Assembly: GCA_012103455.1 (NCBI GenBank) | Contig: WLWT01000003.1 | Coordinates: 992,001 to 1,056,000, forward strand | Source of the DNA: Gammaproteobacteria bacterium | GTDB taxonomy: Bacteria; Pseudomonadota; Gammaproteobacteria; HK1 | Reading direction: 5' to 3' | Length of the DNA: 64,000 nt | Shown here: one piece after another, positions 27,762 to 34,903 of the stretch | Layout of the letters: every line of letters starts with the position of its first letter | How positions within the stretch are numbered: the stretch's first letter is position 1 | Notes under the pieces: model-generated | The model's database searches: none | The model's input: the letters and a program-made list of their open reading frames with translations, nothing else | Told to the model about the DNA's origin: nothing | Translations under genes and position numbers: made by a program

Positions 27762-27902
27762 GGGCACCTGCTAAAAATGCACTTTTTCCGCGATTGCGGC
27801 GTCAGTTCCGTGCTCGAATCCTCAGGTATCACCTATACACTGCGGTTGTGTGCGCGGTGCTTCCTTGCACTCACGAAACAATGACTATTGTTAGAGGCGC
27901 CC
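27762..27902 (+). mobile_element. MITE copy 4 (141 bp) with matching empty site
   Basis: It begins GGGCACCTGCTAAAAATGC, ends GTTAGAGGCGCCC, and is flanked by CTAT at 27758-27761 and 27903-27906. The paralogous position in copy B of the duplication (about 32678) reads GGCCTATGTAGG with a single CTAT and no insert, which proves insertion and the 4-bp target duplication. Confidence 0.95.
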
Positions 27903-27919
27903 CTATGTAGGCACGTGCG

Positions 27920-27947
27920 TTGACGCTTATTGCATCGTGTATATGAT
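27920..27947 (+). promoter_or_regulatory. sigma70-type promoter of antitoxin copy A
   Basis: TTGACG, 16 bases, TATGAT. It is identical in layout to the promoter of copy B and about 34 bases upstream of the antitoxin ATG. MITE copy 4 ends 17 bases before the -35 box. Confidence 0.7.
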
Positions 27948-27980
27948 GGATTTATTTCGTCCCACGGGGATCAACTTGTC

Positions 27981-28229
27981 ATGCCCACCATCGTTAAAGA
28001 GGTGCCGCTGACCGATGTACCACCCGGTTGGCGTGATGGCTTGGACGGGGCTGCCACTGTACGGGTGACGCTTGAATGCGTCTGCGAGGGCCGGACAGCC
28101 CTTGACAACAGTCGCTTGCGCCGCCTACTGGACGACATGGAGCCTATCAAACCACAAGACGCCCATGACGACAGTGCGGCTGTGCTTGCGCGAGTGCGGG
28201 AGGAGCGCCTCAGCCGGCTCGGCTCATGA
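27981..28229 (+). CDS. putative antitoxin, copy A
   Basis: This 82-aa acidic protein (MPTIVKEVPLTDVPPGWRDG...) is nearly identical to copy B, differing at a few residues (Gly for Asp, Cys for Ser, Thr for Pro, Val for Leu). Its stop overlaps the start of the PIN gene (ATGA). It lacks an obvious DNA-binding motif, but position and size fit a type II antitoxin. Its toxin partner is truncated, so this copy could act only on toxin B. Confidence 0.65.
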   Translation: MPTIVKEVPLTDVPPGWRDGLDGAATVRVTLECVCEGRTALDNSRLRRLLDDMEPIKPQDAHDDSAAVLARVREERLSRLGS

Positions 28230-28510
28230 GGCGGGTGGTTCTAGACACTTCCGTTCTGGTTAAGTTCTATCTGCAAGAAGAGGGCTCTTTCGAGGCACGC
28301 CAACTCATCGAGCGCGTCTATGACGGCTCGCTCGAGATTCATATTCCTAGCTTAGCGCTCTACCCTAGCTTAGCGCTCTACCCTAGCTTAGCGCTCTACG
28401 AAGTGGCCGGTGTTTTAATTCAGCGGCTATCCCAGGTGGCGGCGGAGCGCTATCTGCAGGCGTTCTTGGCACTCGTTGAGACCGGTGCATTGCGATGGCA
28501 TTCCGGATGA
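28226..28510 (+). pseudogene. PIN-domain toxin (VapC-like), copy A, truncated
   Basis: The N-terminal half of a PIN nuclease is present (VVLDTSVLVKFYLQEEGS with the first acidic residue). An 18-bp unit encoding PSLALY is repeated three times in frame (28346-28399) where copy B has one. After GALRWH the frame is cut at about 28500 by the junction with the duplicated glcB end, so the C-terminal acidic residues are missing. Confidence 0.85.
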
Positions 28511-28525
28511 CATCAGGGTCCTCGA

Positions 28526-28954
28526 TGCAAGAGCGCAACTTGAGTGAGGACGAGATCAACCGGGAGCCGGAGAACAACGCCCAGGGGGGTGCTGGGGTAT
28601 GTGGTGCGCTGGGTGGAACAGGGGGTGGGTTGCTCCGAAGTGCCGGATATCAACGACATAGGTTTGATGGAAGACCGCGCCACTTTGCGTATTTCCAGTC
28701 AACATCCGGCTAATTGGCTGCACCATGGGGTGGTGACCCGCGAGCAGGTGAGCGCGGTGTTCGAGAAGATGGCGGCGGTGGTGGATGAGCAAAACGAGGG
28801 TGATGCGCAGTACCGGGCCATGGCGGCGGACTTCGATGCTTCCATCGCTGATCAAGCGGCTTTGGATCTGGTGTTCTTGGGACGCGAGGAGGCTAACGGT
28901 TACACCGAGCCGGCTCTGCACCGGCGCCGGCGCGAGGTGAAGGCGCGGGCGTAG
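28526..28954 (+). pseudogene. duplicated 3' end of glcB
   Basis: About 429 bases match glcB 26068-26495 at >95% by eye, with one inserted G in a G-run near 28588 that shifts the frame and a Leu-to-Pro change (INREPENN). It marks the left boundary of the second copy of the tandem duplication. It has no start signal of its own. Confidence 0.95.
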
Positions 28955-29031
28955 AGGGCTTTTGTTGATGATGCTTGCTCAGTGCGTGATTACAATGCGG
29001 GACATCGCGTAGCACACAAGGAACATCGCCC

Positions 29032-30390
29032 ATGGGCCTGGCATTCGATTGGGATGTATTCCTTTCCCACGCGGCGGTGGATAAACCCAGGGTCGCGCGC
29101 TTGGCCGAGCGGCTGGAGGCCGGGGGTTTGCGGGTATGGTTCGATCGCGCGGAAATTGACCCTGGTGCCGATATCGTTGCCGGGATAGAGCATGGGTTTG
29201 ATCACTCACGGGTGGTGGTGCTTTGCATGTCGGCGACCGCACTTATCTCCGAATGGGTACGCATCGAGCGCAACATGGCGCTGTTTCGTGACCCTGGCAA
29301 TAATGATCGCCGCTTTCTGCCGCTGTTGTTTGAGGACTGCCGCATTCCGGCGTTGCTGCGTAGAGTCAAGTACATCGATTGGTGTGACGAATCGAAGGAA
29401 GCGTGGCGGGAACTATTGGCGGCGCTTGCTCCAGATGCGCCACCGCTGCCCGAGGTCGAAAACGGACCGTTCAACCCCTACGATCCATACACGCTCGCGC
29501 TGGGTAGCGGCTTTGTTGGCCGGGCCAATGAACTGCGCCGTTTGCATAACGCCATGGAAGAGATACATAGCGTCTCCCTGGTGGGAGACTGGCGTATCGG
29601 CAAAACATCATTGCTGGCTGCTTTCGAGTCCACGGCTTTGCAAGCTGGGCGTGTAGTACGAACGCTGACCGGTGAAGGCCCCGAAGGTCGGTCGCTCGCC
29701 GCGATGCTGGTGGCCGTCACCGGGCGGTGTATACCCGCGTCCGATCCGGACAAGACCCTGGATCCTGACACGGCGGCGGAGCGGCTACGGCAGTGGGCGC
29801 GGCAACATACGCACGGCCCTTTACGCCCGTTACTCATCGTCGATGAAGCCGAGGTTTTTACCCGCATCGTCGAGCACCGCTTCTTGGAGCGGCTACGCGG
29901 CCTCGTGCAAGCGCGCGAGGCCATATTGATATGGTGCACGCGGCTTGAGCTGGATCGCCTGTATCAGCAGCTTGGCCGTACCTCGCCGTTCGGCAATACG
30001 CTGCGGCAGGAGCGCTTGGCGCTACTCGATGAAGCAAGTGTAGAGAGTTTGCTCGGATGGAACGCGGGCGTACTGTGCGCGGAAGACCTGTCACTCATTC
30101 GGGAATGGGCCGGCCGGCACCCTTATTTCATACAGCTACTGGCTTACGAGTTGGTGGACGCCCGGCGAAGCGGTGCATCGCAAAAAGAGGCCCTGGATCG
30201 TTTCGTGGATACGGCACAGGCTCGTTTGCGCGAACTTTGGAAGGTCCTTGATGAAACCGATCGTCAAGCGCTACAACTGTGTGCGGAAAACGGTCGCAGT
30301 GACCGCCGGTCCCTGCGCCTACGCGGTTTGACCGGGTCCGATGGGCGGCCATTTGGCCATGTCCTGACCGACTGGCTGACGGCGGGCTGA
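29032..30390 (+). CDS. TIR-domain STAND ATPase
   Basis: This 452-aa protein has an N-terminal TIR domain (residues 1-130: DVFLSHAAVDKPRVARLAER, RVWFDRAEIDPGADI, VVVLCMSATALISEWVRIER). The Glu after the Trp in EWVRIER fits the catalytic Glu of NAD-cleaving TIRs. Residues ~160-450 form a STAND-type ATPase: FVGRANELRRL, Walker A GDWRIGKTSL, Walker B PLLIVDEAE, then a winged-helix-like tail. Bacterial TIR-STAND proteins are known sensors/effectors in antiphage defence, typically depleting NAD+. The ATG follows a purine-rich AAGGAACATCGCCC. The membrane STAND gene starts three bases after its stop. Confidence 0.88.
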   Translation: MGLAFDWDVFLSHAAVDKPRVARLAERLEAGGLRVWFDRAEIDPGADIVAGIEHGFDHSRVVVLCMSATALISEWVRIERNMALFRDPGNNDRRFLPLLFEDCRIPALLRRVKYIDWCDESKEAWRELLAALAPDAPPLPEVENGPFNPYDPYTLALGSGFVGRANELRRLHNAMEEIHSVSLVGDWRIGKTSLLAAFESTALQAGRVVRTLTGEGPEGRSLAAMLVAVTGRCIPASDPDKTLDPDTAAERLRQWARQHTHGPLRPLLIVDEAEVFTRIVEHRFLERLRGLVQAREAILIWCTRLELDRLYQQLGRTSPFGNTLRQERLALLDEASVESLLGWNAGVLCAEDLSLIREWAGRHPYFIQLLAYELVDARRSGASQKEALDRFVDTAQARLRELWKVLDETDRQALQLCAENGRSDRRSLRLRGLTGSDGRPFGHVLTDWLTAG

Positions 30391-30393
30391 CAG

Positions 30394-32586
30394 ATGCCAC
30401 CGGTAAGCCAGGATACCGGCAGCAACGGCATGGACGCCGCTTTTCCGGGCTTTGCACGGTTTGTCCGGATGTTCTGGATGCAGCCGATTCTGTTACACCG
30501 GCTGCTGCGGTCGTCAGACGTTGAAACTGATGCTAGCTGGTTGGCGCTGCGCCGCGGTACCGCGGCGCAGCGCCAATATGCGCGGTACTCGCTACTGATG
30601 CTCGTTGTGCTGATGCCAGCATTCACCTTTATTGTAGGGTTTGTGCTGGAAGCCGATTTCGCCGGCGTGGCGTTCGGCGTGGCGTTCGGCGTGGCGGGCG
30701 GCGTGGCGAGCGGCATGGCGGGCGGCGTGGCGGGCGGCATGGGGTTCGGCGTGGCGGGCGGCGTGGTGGAAGGCATAGCGCTCGGCGCAGCGGTCAGCGT
30801 GGCATCCAGCGTGGCATCCAGCGTGGCATCCAGCGTGGCGTTCGGCGTGACGGGCGGCGTGATAAGGGGCGTGGCGAGCGGCGTGGCATTCGGCGTGGCG
30901 AGCGGCGTGGCGTTCGGCGTGGCGTTTTCGATCAGCTTCCTCCGGATCCCTATATCCGTTGTGGAAGTGACGTGGTTGACTATCTGCCGGACCATCGAGC
31001 GACTGTGGGGGCGCTCCACCCTGCCCTGGTGCCCCGTACGCTATCACGACCTCAGTTACCTGCCACTGCCGGGCCTGCGCGCCCAGCTTCTCTCGCCGTA
31101 TGCTGATCCAGAGATGCTCGAAGACGTGCTGGCGGCGTGCACGCGGGCACCGGGGCAGCGGCGCATCGCCCGCGATGTGCTCGCCGCGTTGCAGGCGCGC
31201 GAGTTGCGTGATCTGCTGGCCACAAATCATCTTCGAGCGATAACCGGGCTGCGTGGCCGCTGGTTGCCAGGTTTGGCGGCGCCGGAACCACGGCTGGTGC
31301 AATGGCGTGACTTCGTCGCCGCGCTGTTAGCGGCGCAGATCGCTCTGGGACCCCGTCACCGCTTGCAACAAGTGCAACGGGCCGAACGCATTCTGGAGCA
31401 ACTCCGCACCGGCCTACTCACAGACAGCCGTTTCGAAGCCGGCGAATATCTGCAAACCCTGGAGACGGCGCGGCGCTTGAGCACCGCCATGCGCCAAGAA
31501 GCGCAAAAGCTCGCGGCGGAACAACTGCCGAACCCGTTTCGCCCCGACGGCAATCCGCTGATCCCCGAGTTCGGCGCGGAAACCTTCCGCGGGCGCGCCG
31601 ATGCTGCGCGCCGAATCGAACTGTTGCTGAGCGAGCAACAAGCCGCCGCCATCGCGCTGCTGGCGCCCCGCCGTATGGGCAAGACCTCGCTATTGCGCAT
31701 GCTGCCGCAAATGTTGCCCGATACGCTGTGTGTCTTCTTCGACCTGCAAGACCATCCGCTGCGCCAACCTCTTGACCTGTTCACCGGCCTAGCCCGTTGC
31801 GTCCACGAACAGGCGAGCGCGGCGCAACGCCCATCGCTGCCAACACTGGCCGGCGACACACTTGATGATGCGCGCACCTGGCTGGAAGCCTTGGACCACC
31901 GGCCTGGCGGCGAACGGGTGCTGCTTTGCCTGGATGAATTCGAACGTCTGGAAGACTTGGCTGATGAGCAACCCGATACCCGGCTTCAGCTCCGGCGGAT
32001 GATGGGTTTGCTGCGCGCCACCATTCAACACCGCCGCCGGGTGCGGTTTCTGGTATCCGGCACCGCCACCTTCGACGAGCTCGGGACCCTATGGACGGAC
32101 ACGTTCATCAGCGCCCAGGAGGTACGCCTCGGACCACTGGCGCCCGATGTGGCGGAGGCACTCATTCACCAACCGCTACCCGAATCCGAGGGCTTCCCGA
32201 GCACAACCGTGCCAGAGGCAATCGCCAAAGCGGTACTGGCCCGCACCGGCGGCCAACCCTATCTCACCCAACTCTTCGGCTATTGGCTCATCGATACACT
32301 GAACGAAAGCAAACGGCGTACCGCCCTGCTCGAGGACATCGATACAGTAGAAGAACTGGTCTGCGACAAAGCCGGCGGTTACTTCCGCGAGAGCGTCAAT
32401 CCACGCGGGGCCGAATTCGATGTACGCGCAGCCATCGAAGCGATCGTTGCCAGCGATGCAGCGGGCGATGCGGCGGTGGAGCTGTCTGGAGAGCAAAAAC
32501 GCTTTTTAGTCCGCCGAGGACTATTGACCAGAGAGGGAACGCTAGCATTTCCCGTGCTCGCACGATGGCTGCAAGACTTCGCGTGA
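30394..32586 (+). CDS. membrane STAND ATPase with GVAx tetrapeptide-repeat domain
   Basis: This 730-aa protein has an N-terminal hydrophobic helix (residues ~66-86), then ~90 residues (about 89-178) of a near-perfect tetrad repeat G-V/M/I-A-x (GVAFGVAFGVAGGVASGMAG...), a likely membrane-embedded glycine-zipper domain. A linker of helical repeats (~200-380) is followed by an AAA/STAND ATPase (~395-730): FRGRADAARRIELL, Walker A LLAPRRMGKTSLL, Walker B RVLLCLDEFE, sensor-like RFLVSGTATF. It is co-transcribed with the TIR-STAND gene. I infer a membrane-perturbing effector or a membrane-anchored sensor; no characterised homologue is recognised. Confidence 0.8.
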   Translation: MPPVSQDTGSNGMDAAFPGFARFVRMFWMQPILLHRLLRSSDVETDASWLALRRGTAAQRQYARYSLLMLVVLMPAFTFIVGFVLEADFAGVAFGVAFGVAGGVASGMAGGVAGGMGFGVAGGVVEGIALGAAVSVASSVASSVASSVAFGVTGGVIRGVASGVAFGVASGVAFGVAFSISFLRIPISVVEVTWLTICRTIERLWGRSTLPWCPVRYHDLSYLPLPGLRAQLLSPYADPEMLEDVLAACTRAPGQRRIARDVLAALQARELRDLLATNHLRAITGLRGRWLPGLAAPEPRLVQWRDFVAALLAAQIALGPRHRLQQVQRAERILEQLRTGLLTDSRFEAGEYLQTLETARRLSTAMRQEAQKLAAEQLPNPFRPDGNPLIPEFGAETFRGRADAARRIELLLSEQQAAAIALLAPRRMGKTSLLRMLPQMLPDTLCVFFDLQDHPLRQPLDLFTGLARCVHEQASAAQRPSLPTLAGDTLDDARTWLEALDHRPGGERVLLCLDEFERLEDLADEQPDTRLQLRRMMGLLRATIQHRRRVRFLVSGTATFDELGTLWTDTFISAQEVRLGPLAPDVAEALIHQPLPESEGFPSTTVPEAIAKAVLARTGGQPYLTQLFGYWLIDTLNESKRRTALLEDIDTVEELVCDKAGGYFRESVNPRGAEFDVRAAIEAIVASDAAGDAAVELSGEQKRFLVRRGLLTREGTLAFPVLARWLQDFA
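30661..30930 (+). repeat. 12-bp coding tandem repeats (GGCGTGGCGTTC-like)
   Basis: The unit GGCGTGGCG plus NNC, encoding GVA plus one residue, recurs about 22 times with drift. Within it the 12-mer GCATCCAGCGTG occurs three times exactly. The array encodes the GVAx domain of the membrane STAND protein and should be prone to slippage. Confidence 0.9.
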
Positions 32587-32693
32587 CGCCGCGATTTGGG
32601 CAAAACCAAAGCTTGGGGGTCGTTCGTAGCTTGCCTGCAGATCGCTGACAACATAGAAAACACAGCGGCACTCGGCCTATGTAGGCACGTGCG

Positions 32694-32721
32694 TTGACGC
32701 TTATTGCATCGTGTATATGAT
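32694..32721 (+). promoter_or_regulatory. sigma70-type promoter of the PIN toxin-antitoxin pair, copy B
   Basis: TTGACG, 16 bases, TATGAT, about 45 bases upstream of the antitoxin ATG. It lies between the membrane STAND gene and the toxin-antitoxin pair, so the pair can be transcribed independently. Confidence 0.7.
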
Positions 32722-32765
32722 AGAGATGCCCTAGATTTATTTCGTCCCACGGGGATCAACTTGTC

Positions 32766-33014
32766 ATGCCCACCATCGTTAAAGAGGTGCCGCTGACCGA
32801 CGTACCACCCGATTGGCGTGATGGCTTGGACGGGGCTGCCACTGTACGGGTGACGCTTGAAAGCGTCTGCGAGGGCCGGCCAGCCCTTGACAATAGTCGC
32901 TTGCGCCGCCTACTGGACGACATGGAGCCTATCAAACCACAAGACGCCCATGACGACAGCGCGGCTGTGCTTGCGCGACTGCGGGAGGAGCGCCTCAGCC
33001 GGCTCGGCTCATGA
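32766..33014 (+). CDS. putative antitoxin of the PIN toxin, copy B
   Basis: This 82-aa acidic protein (VKEVPLTDVPPDWRDGLDG ... RLRRLLDDMEPIKPQDAHDD) overlaps the PIN toxin gene by ATGA, the arrangement typical of VapBC-type operons. No RHH, AbrB or HTH motif is apparent, so the antitoxin class is unassigned. Its own promoter lies upstream. The same pair occurs in copy A. Confidence 0.7.
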   Translation: MPTIVKEVPLTDVPPDWRDGLDGAATVRVTLESVCEGRPALDNSRLRRLLDDMEPIKPQDAHDDSAAVLARLREERLSRLGS

Positions 33015-34084
33015 GGCGGGTGGTTCTAGACACTTCCGTTCTGGTTAAGCTCTATCTGCAAGAAGAGGGCTCTTTCGAGGCACGCCAACTCATCGAGCGC
33101 GTCTATGACGGCTCGCTCGAGATTCGCATTCCTAGCTTAGCGCTCTACGAAGTGGCCGGTGTTTTAATTCAGCGGCTATCCCAGGTGGCGGCGGAGCGCT
33201 ATCTGCAGGCGTTCTTGGCACTCGTTGAGACCGGTGCATTGCGATGGCATGAGGCAAGCGCGAATTGGCTCACGAAAATGCCCGCCATCGCTGCCACCGA
33301 CACCAAGAGCCAGGGTTATGTCTCACCCTATGACGCGGCATTTCATGCCTTGGCGTTGCATCCGGATGCGACTTTCGTGACGGCTGATGCAGCCCATATT
33401 CGCAAAACTTGGACAGGAGGTTGGCGAGAAGCCGATTGGAGCCGTAATATCGCTCGCGGAGTTCATATTGTAAGTCATGGGAATTCGTTTTTTTCTCCTG
33501 CGCAGCCGCTTCCCATGCGGCATACCGCTCGGGGGGACCTTGGGTTTCACCGCGGCCTCGTCAATGGAATAACCCGCGTTTTCTCGCGCCCACCGCAAGA
33601 CATCCGGGTTGATTGTGGCTCTAGGGCGGCTCATTACACTGCTCCGTCAAGCGGCGTAATCGTATTGTTTTTTGGGCACCGGCTGATAAAGCGGGTTCAG
33701 TCGCTCTGGCGAATAACACCTCGCGCAATCAAAGCATCCACGGTGTCTTGTTCAAAACCATATTCGCCCAGTATTTCGCGGCTGTGTTCACCGGCCCGTG
33801 GCGGTTGCCGCCGCACCGTTCCCACCGCCGCCGATTCCATCTCGAAAGGCAGGCCCGCTAGCTGGCCCCGAAGACCCGGCTGCAATTCCACGTCCAGCAA
33901 TCGTCCGCCCGCCTGCAAGTGCGGATCGCCGAACAGATCATCGGGCGTGGCCACCGGTGCGAACGGGATACTGATTGCGTCAAACAAGCTCTCGAGCTCC
34001 GCTTGGTTACGCCTCTTGGCGAGCCCGGCCACGATGGCAAGCAAAGTGGGCCGCTCCCGCACCCGGTCTTCATTGGTGGTGTAG
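33011..34084 (+). CDS. PIN-domain ribonuclease toxin (VapC-like), copy B, running through past its normal end
   Basis: Residues 1-140 are a complete PIN domain. VVLDTSVLVKLYL supplies the first Asp, SLALYEVAG the Glu, SPYDAAFHALAL the third acidic residue and ATFVTADAAHIRK the last Asp. Such toxins are ~130-150 aa. After about residue 140 no stop occurs, and the frame continues antisense to an HTH remnant and the CoA-transferase gene for 357 codons in all. The natural 3' end was evidently lost at a junction near 33430-33480. The PIN part could still act; the tail is probably junk. Confidence 0.75.
   Translation: MRRVVLDTSVLVKLYLQEEGSFEARQLIERVYDGSLEIRIPSLALYEVAGVLIQRLSQVAAERYLQAFLALVETGALRWHEASANWLTKMPAIAATDTKSQGYVSPYDAAFHALALHPDATFVTADAAHIRKTWTGGWREADWSRNIARGVHIVSHGNSFFSPAQPLPMRHTARGDLGFHRGLVNGITRVFSRPPQDIRVDCGSRAAHYTAPSSGVIVLFFGHRLIKRVQSLWRITPRAIKASTVSCSKPYSPSISRLCSPARGGCRRTVPTAADSISKGRPASWPRRPGCNSTSSNRPPACKCGSPNRSSGVATGANGILIASNKLSSSAWLRLLASPATMASKVGRSRTRSSLVV
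33485..33634 (-). pseudogene. XRE/ImmA-type HTH protein N-terminal remnant
   Basis: ATG at 33634 follows GGAG and opens MSRPRATINPDVLRWARENA, GYSIDEAAVKPKVPP. This matches the start of XRE-family regulators fused to an ImmA/IrrE metalloprotease domain (INPEVLKWARERAGLSLEEAA). Homology fades after ~40 codons and no metalloprotease domain follows. It was cut where the PIN gene joins. Confidence 0.5.
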
Positions 34085-34899
34085 CGTGGATCCTCCAGCA
34101 GATCAGGCCGCTTAAACGCCTCGCAGAAGCGCCGCCAGTGATTGTCGCTGGTGATGCCGATGAAAATCTGCTGGCCGTCTGCCGTCTCGAAGGGCTCGTA
34201 GATGCCCCAGGCGCCTTCGCGGGCGGGCATCGGTGGCATGCTGCGGCCGGTGATGGTGGTGCCGGCCATGTGTTGCGCCATGAGAAAAGTGGTGGACTCG
34301 AACAGGGCCGATTTCACCGATTGTCCTCGACCGGTACGGGCCCGCTCGGCCAGCGCTGCCAATACCGCCACCACGGCGAAAGTGCCGCCCATGATGTCGA
34401 TGACGGAGGTACCGGCGCGCAGGGGCCGCCCCGGCGGTCCCGTCATGTAGGCCAGCCCGCCCATGAATTGGACCACCTCGTCCAACGCCGGACGGTGCTC
34501 ATAAGGACCGCTCAAAAAACCCTTCAGCGAGCAATAGATCAAACCCCCGTTACGCGCTTTTAAGGTCTCGTCGGCAAGCCCCAAGCGCTCCATGGTGCCC
34601 GGCGCGAAGTTCTCCATGATGACATCGGACTCGGCCGCCAAATCCAGCAACAGATCTCTCCCGGCGGGCGCTTTGAGATCGATGGCCAGGGAACGTTTGT
34701 TACGGTTGAAAGTGCCGAAAAAACCGGCGGCGAAGCCACTCAAGCGGCGGGTACGGTCGCCCTCGACGGGCTCGATCTTGATGACATCGGCGCCTAGCTC
34801 GGCCAGCAACAGGCCAGCCGACGGTCCCATGATGGTGTGGCACAGCTCCAGTACGCGGATCCCGCGTAGCGGTAGGTTCGCAGGCTCCTTATCGTTCAT
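33697..34899 (-). CDS. CaiB/BaiF (type III) CoA-transferase
   Basis: This 400-aa enzyme belongs to the family that moves CoA between carboxylic acids. Motifs include LPLRGIRVLELCHTIMGP, LGADVIKIEPVEGD, FNRNKRSLAIDLK and PALDEVVQ, where Asp is the expected catalytic carboxylate that forms the acyl-enzyme. It starts four bases after the stop of a second family III CoA-transferase, so the two are co-transcribed, as in heteromeric or paired transferases. Substrates cannot be assigned. Confidence 0.9.
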   Translation of the reverse strand: MNDKEPANLPLRGIRVLELCHTIMGPSAGLLLAELGADVIKIEPVEGDRTRRLSGFAAGFFGTFNRNKRSLAIDLKAPAGRDLLLDLAAESDVIMENFAPGTMERLGLADETLKARNGGLIYCSLKGFLSGPYEHRPALDEVVQFMGGLAYMTGPPGRPLRAGTSVIDIMGGTFAVVAVLAALAERARTGRGQSVKSALFESTTFLMAQHMAGTTITGRSMPPMPAREGAWGIYEPFETADGQQIFIGITSDNHWRRFCEAFKRPDLLEDPRYTTNEDRVRERPTLLAIVAGLAKRRNQAELESLFDAISIPFAPVATPDDLFGDPHLQAGGRLLDVELQPGLRGQLAGLPFEMESAAVGTVRRQPPRAGEHSREILGEYGFEQDTVDALIARGVIRQSD

Positions 34900-34903
34900 G
34901 GCG

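Noticed and set aside
30264..31302. Long Thr-Pro/Ala-His repeat proteins on the minus strand opposite the GVAx array
   Set aside because: They are the complement of a 12-bp coding repeat; the plus-strand gene has domains, a Walker A motif and operon context.
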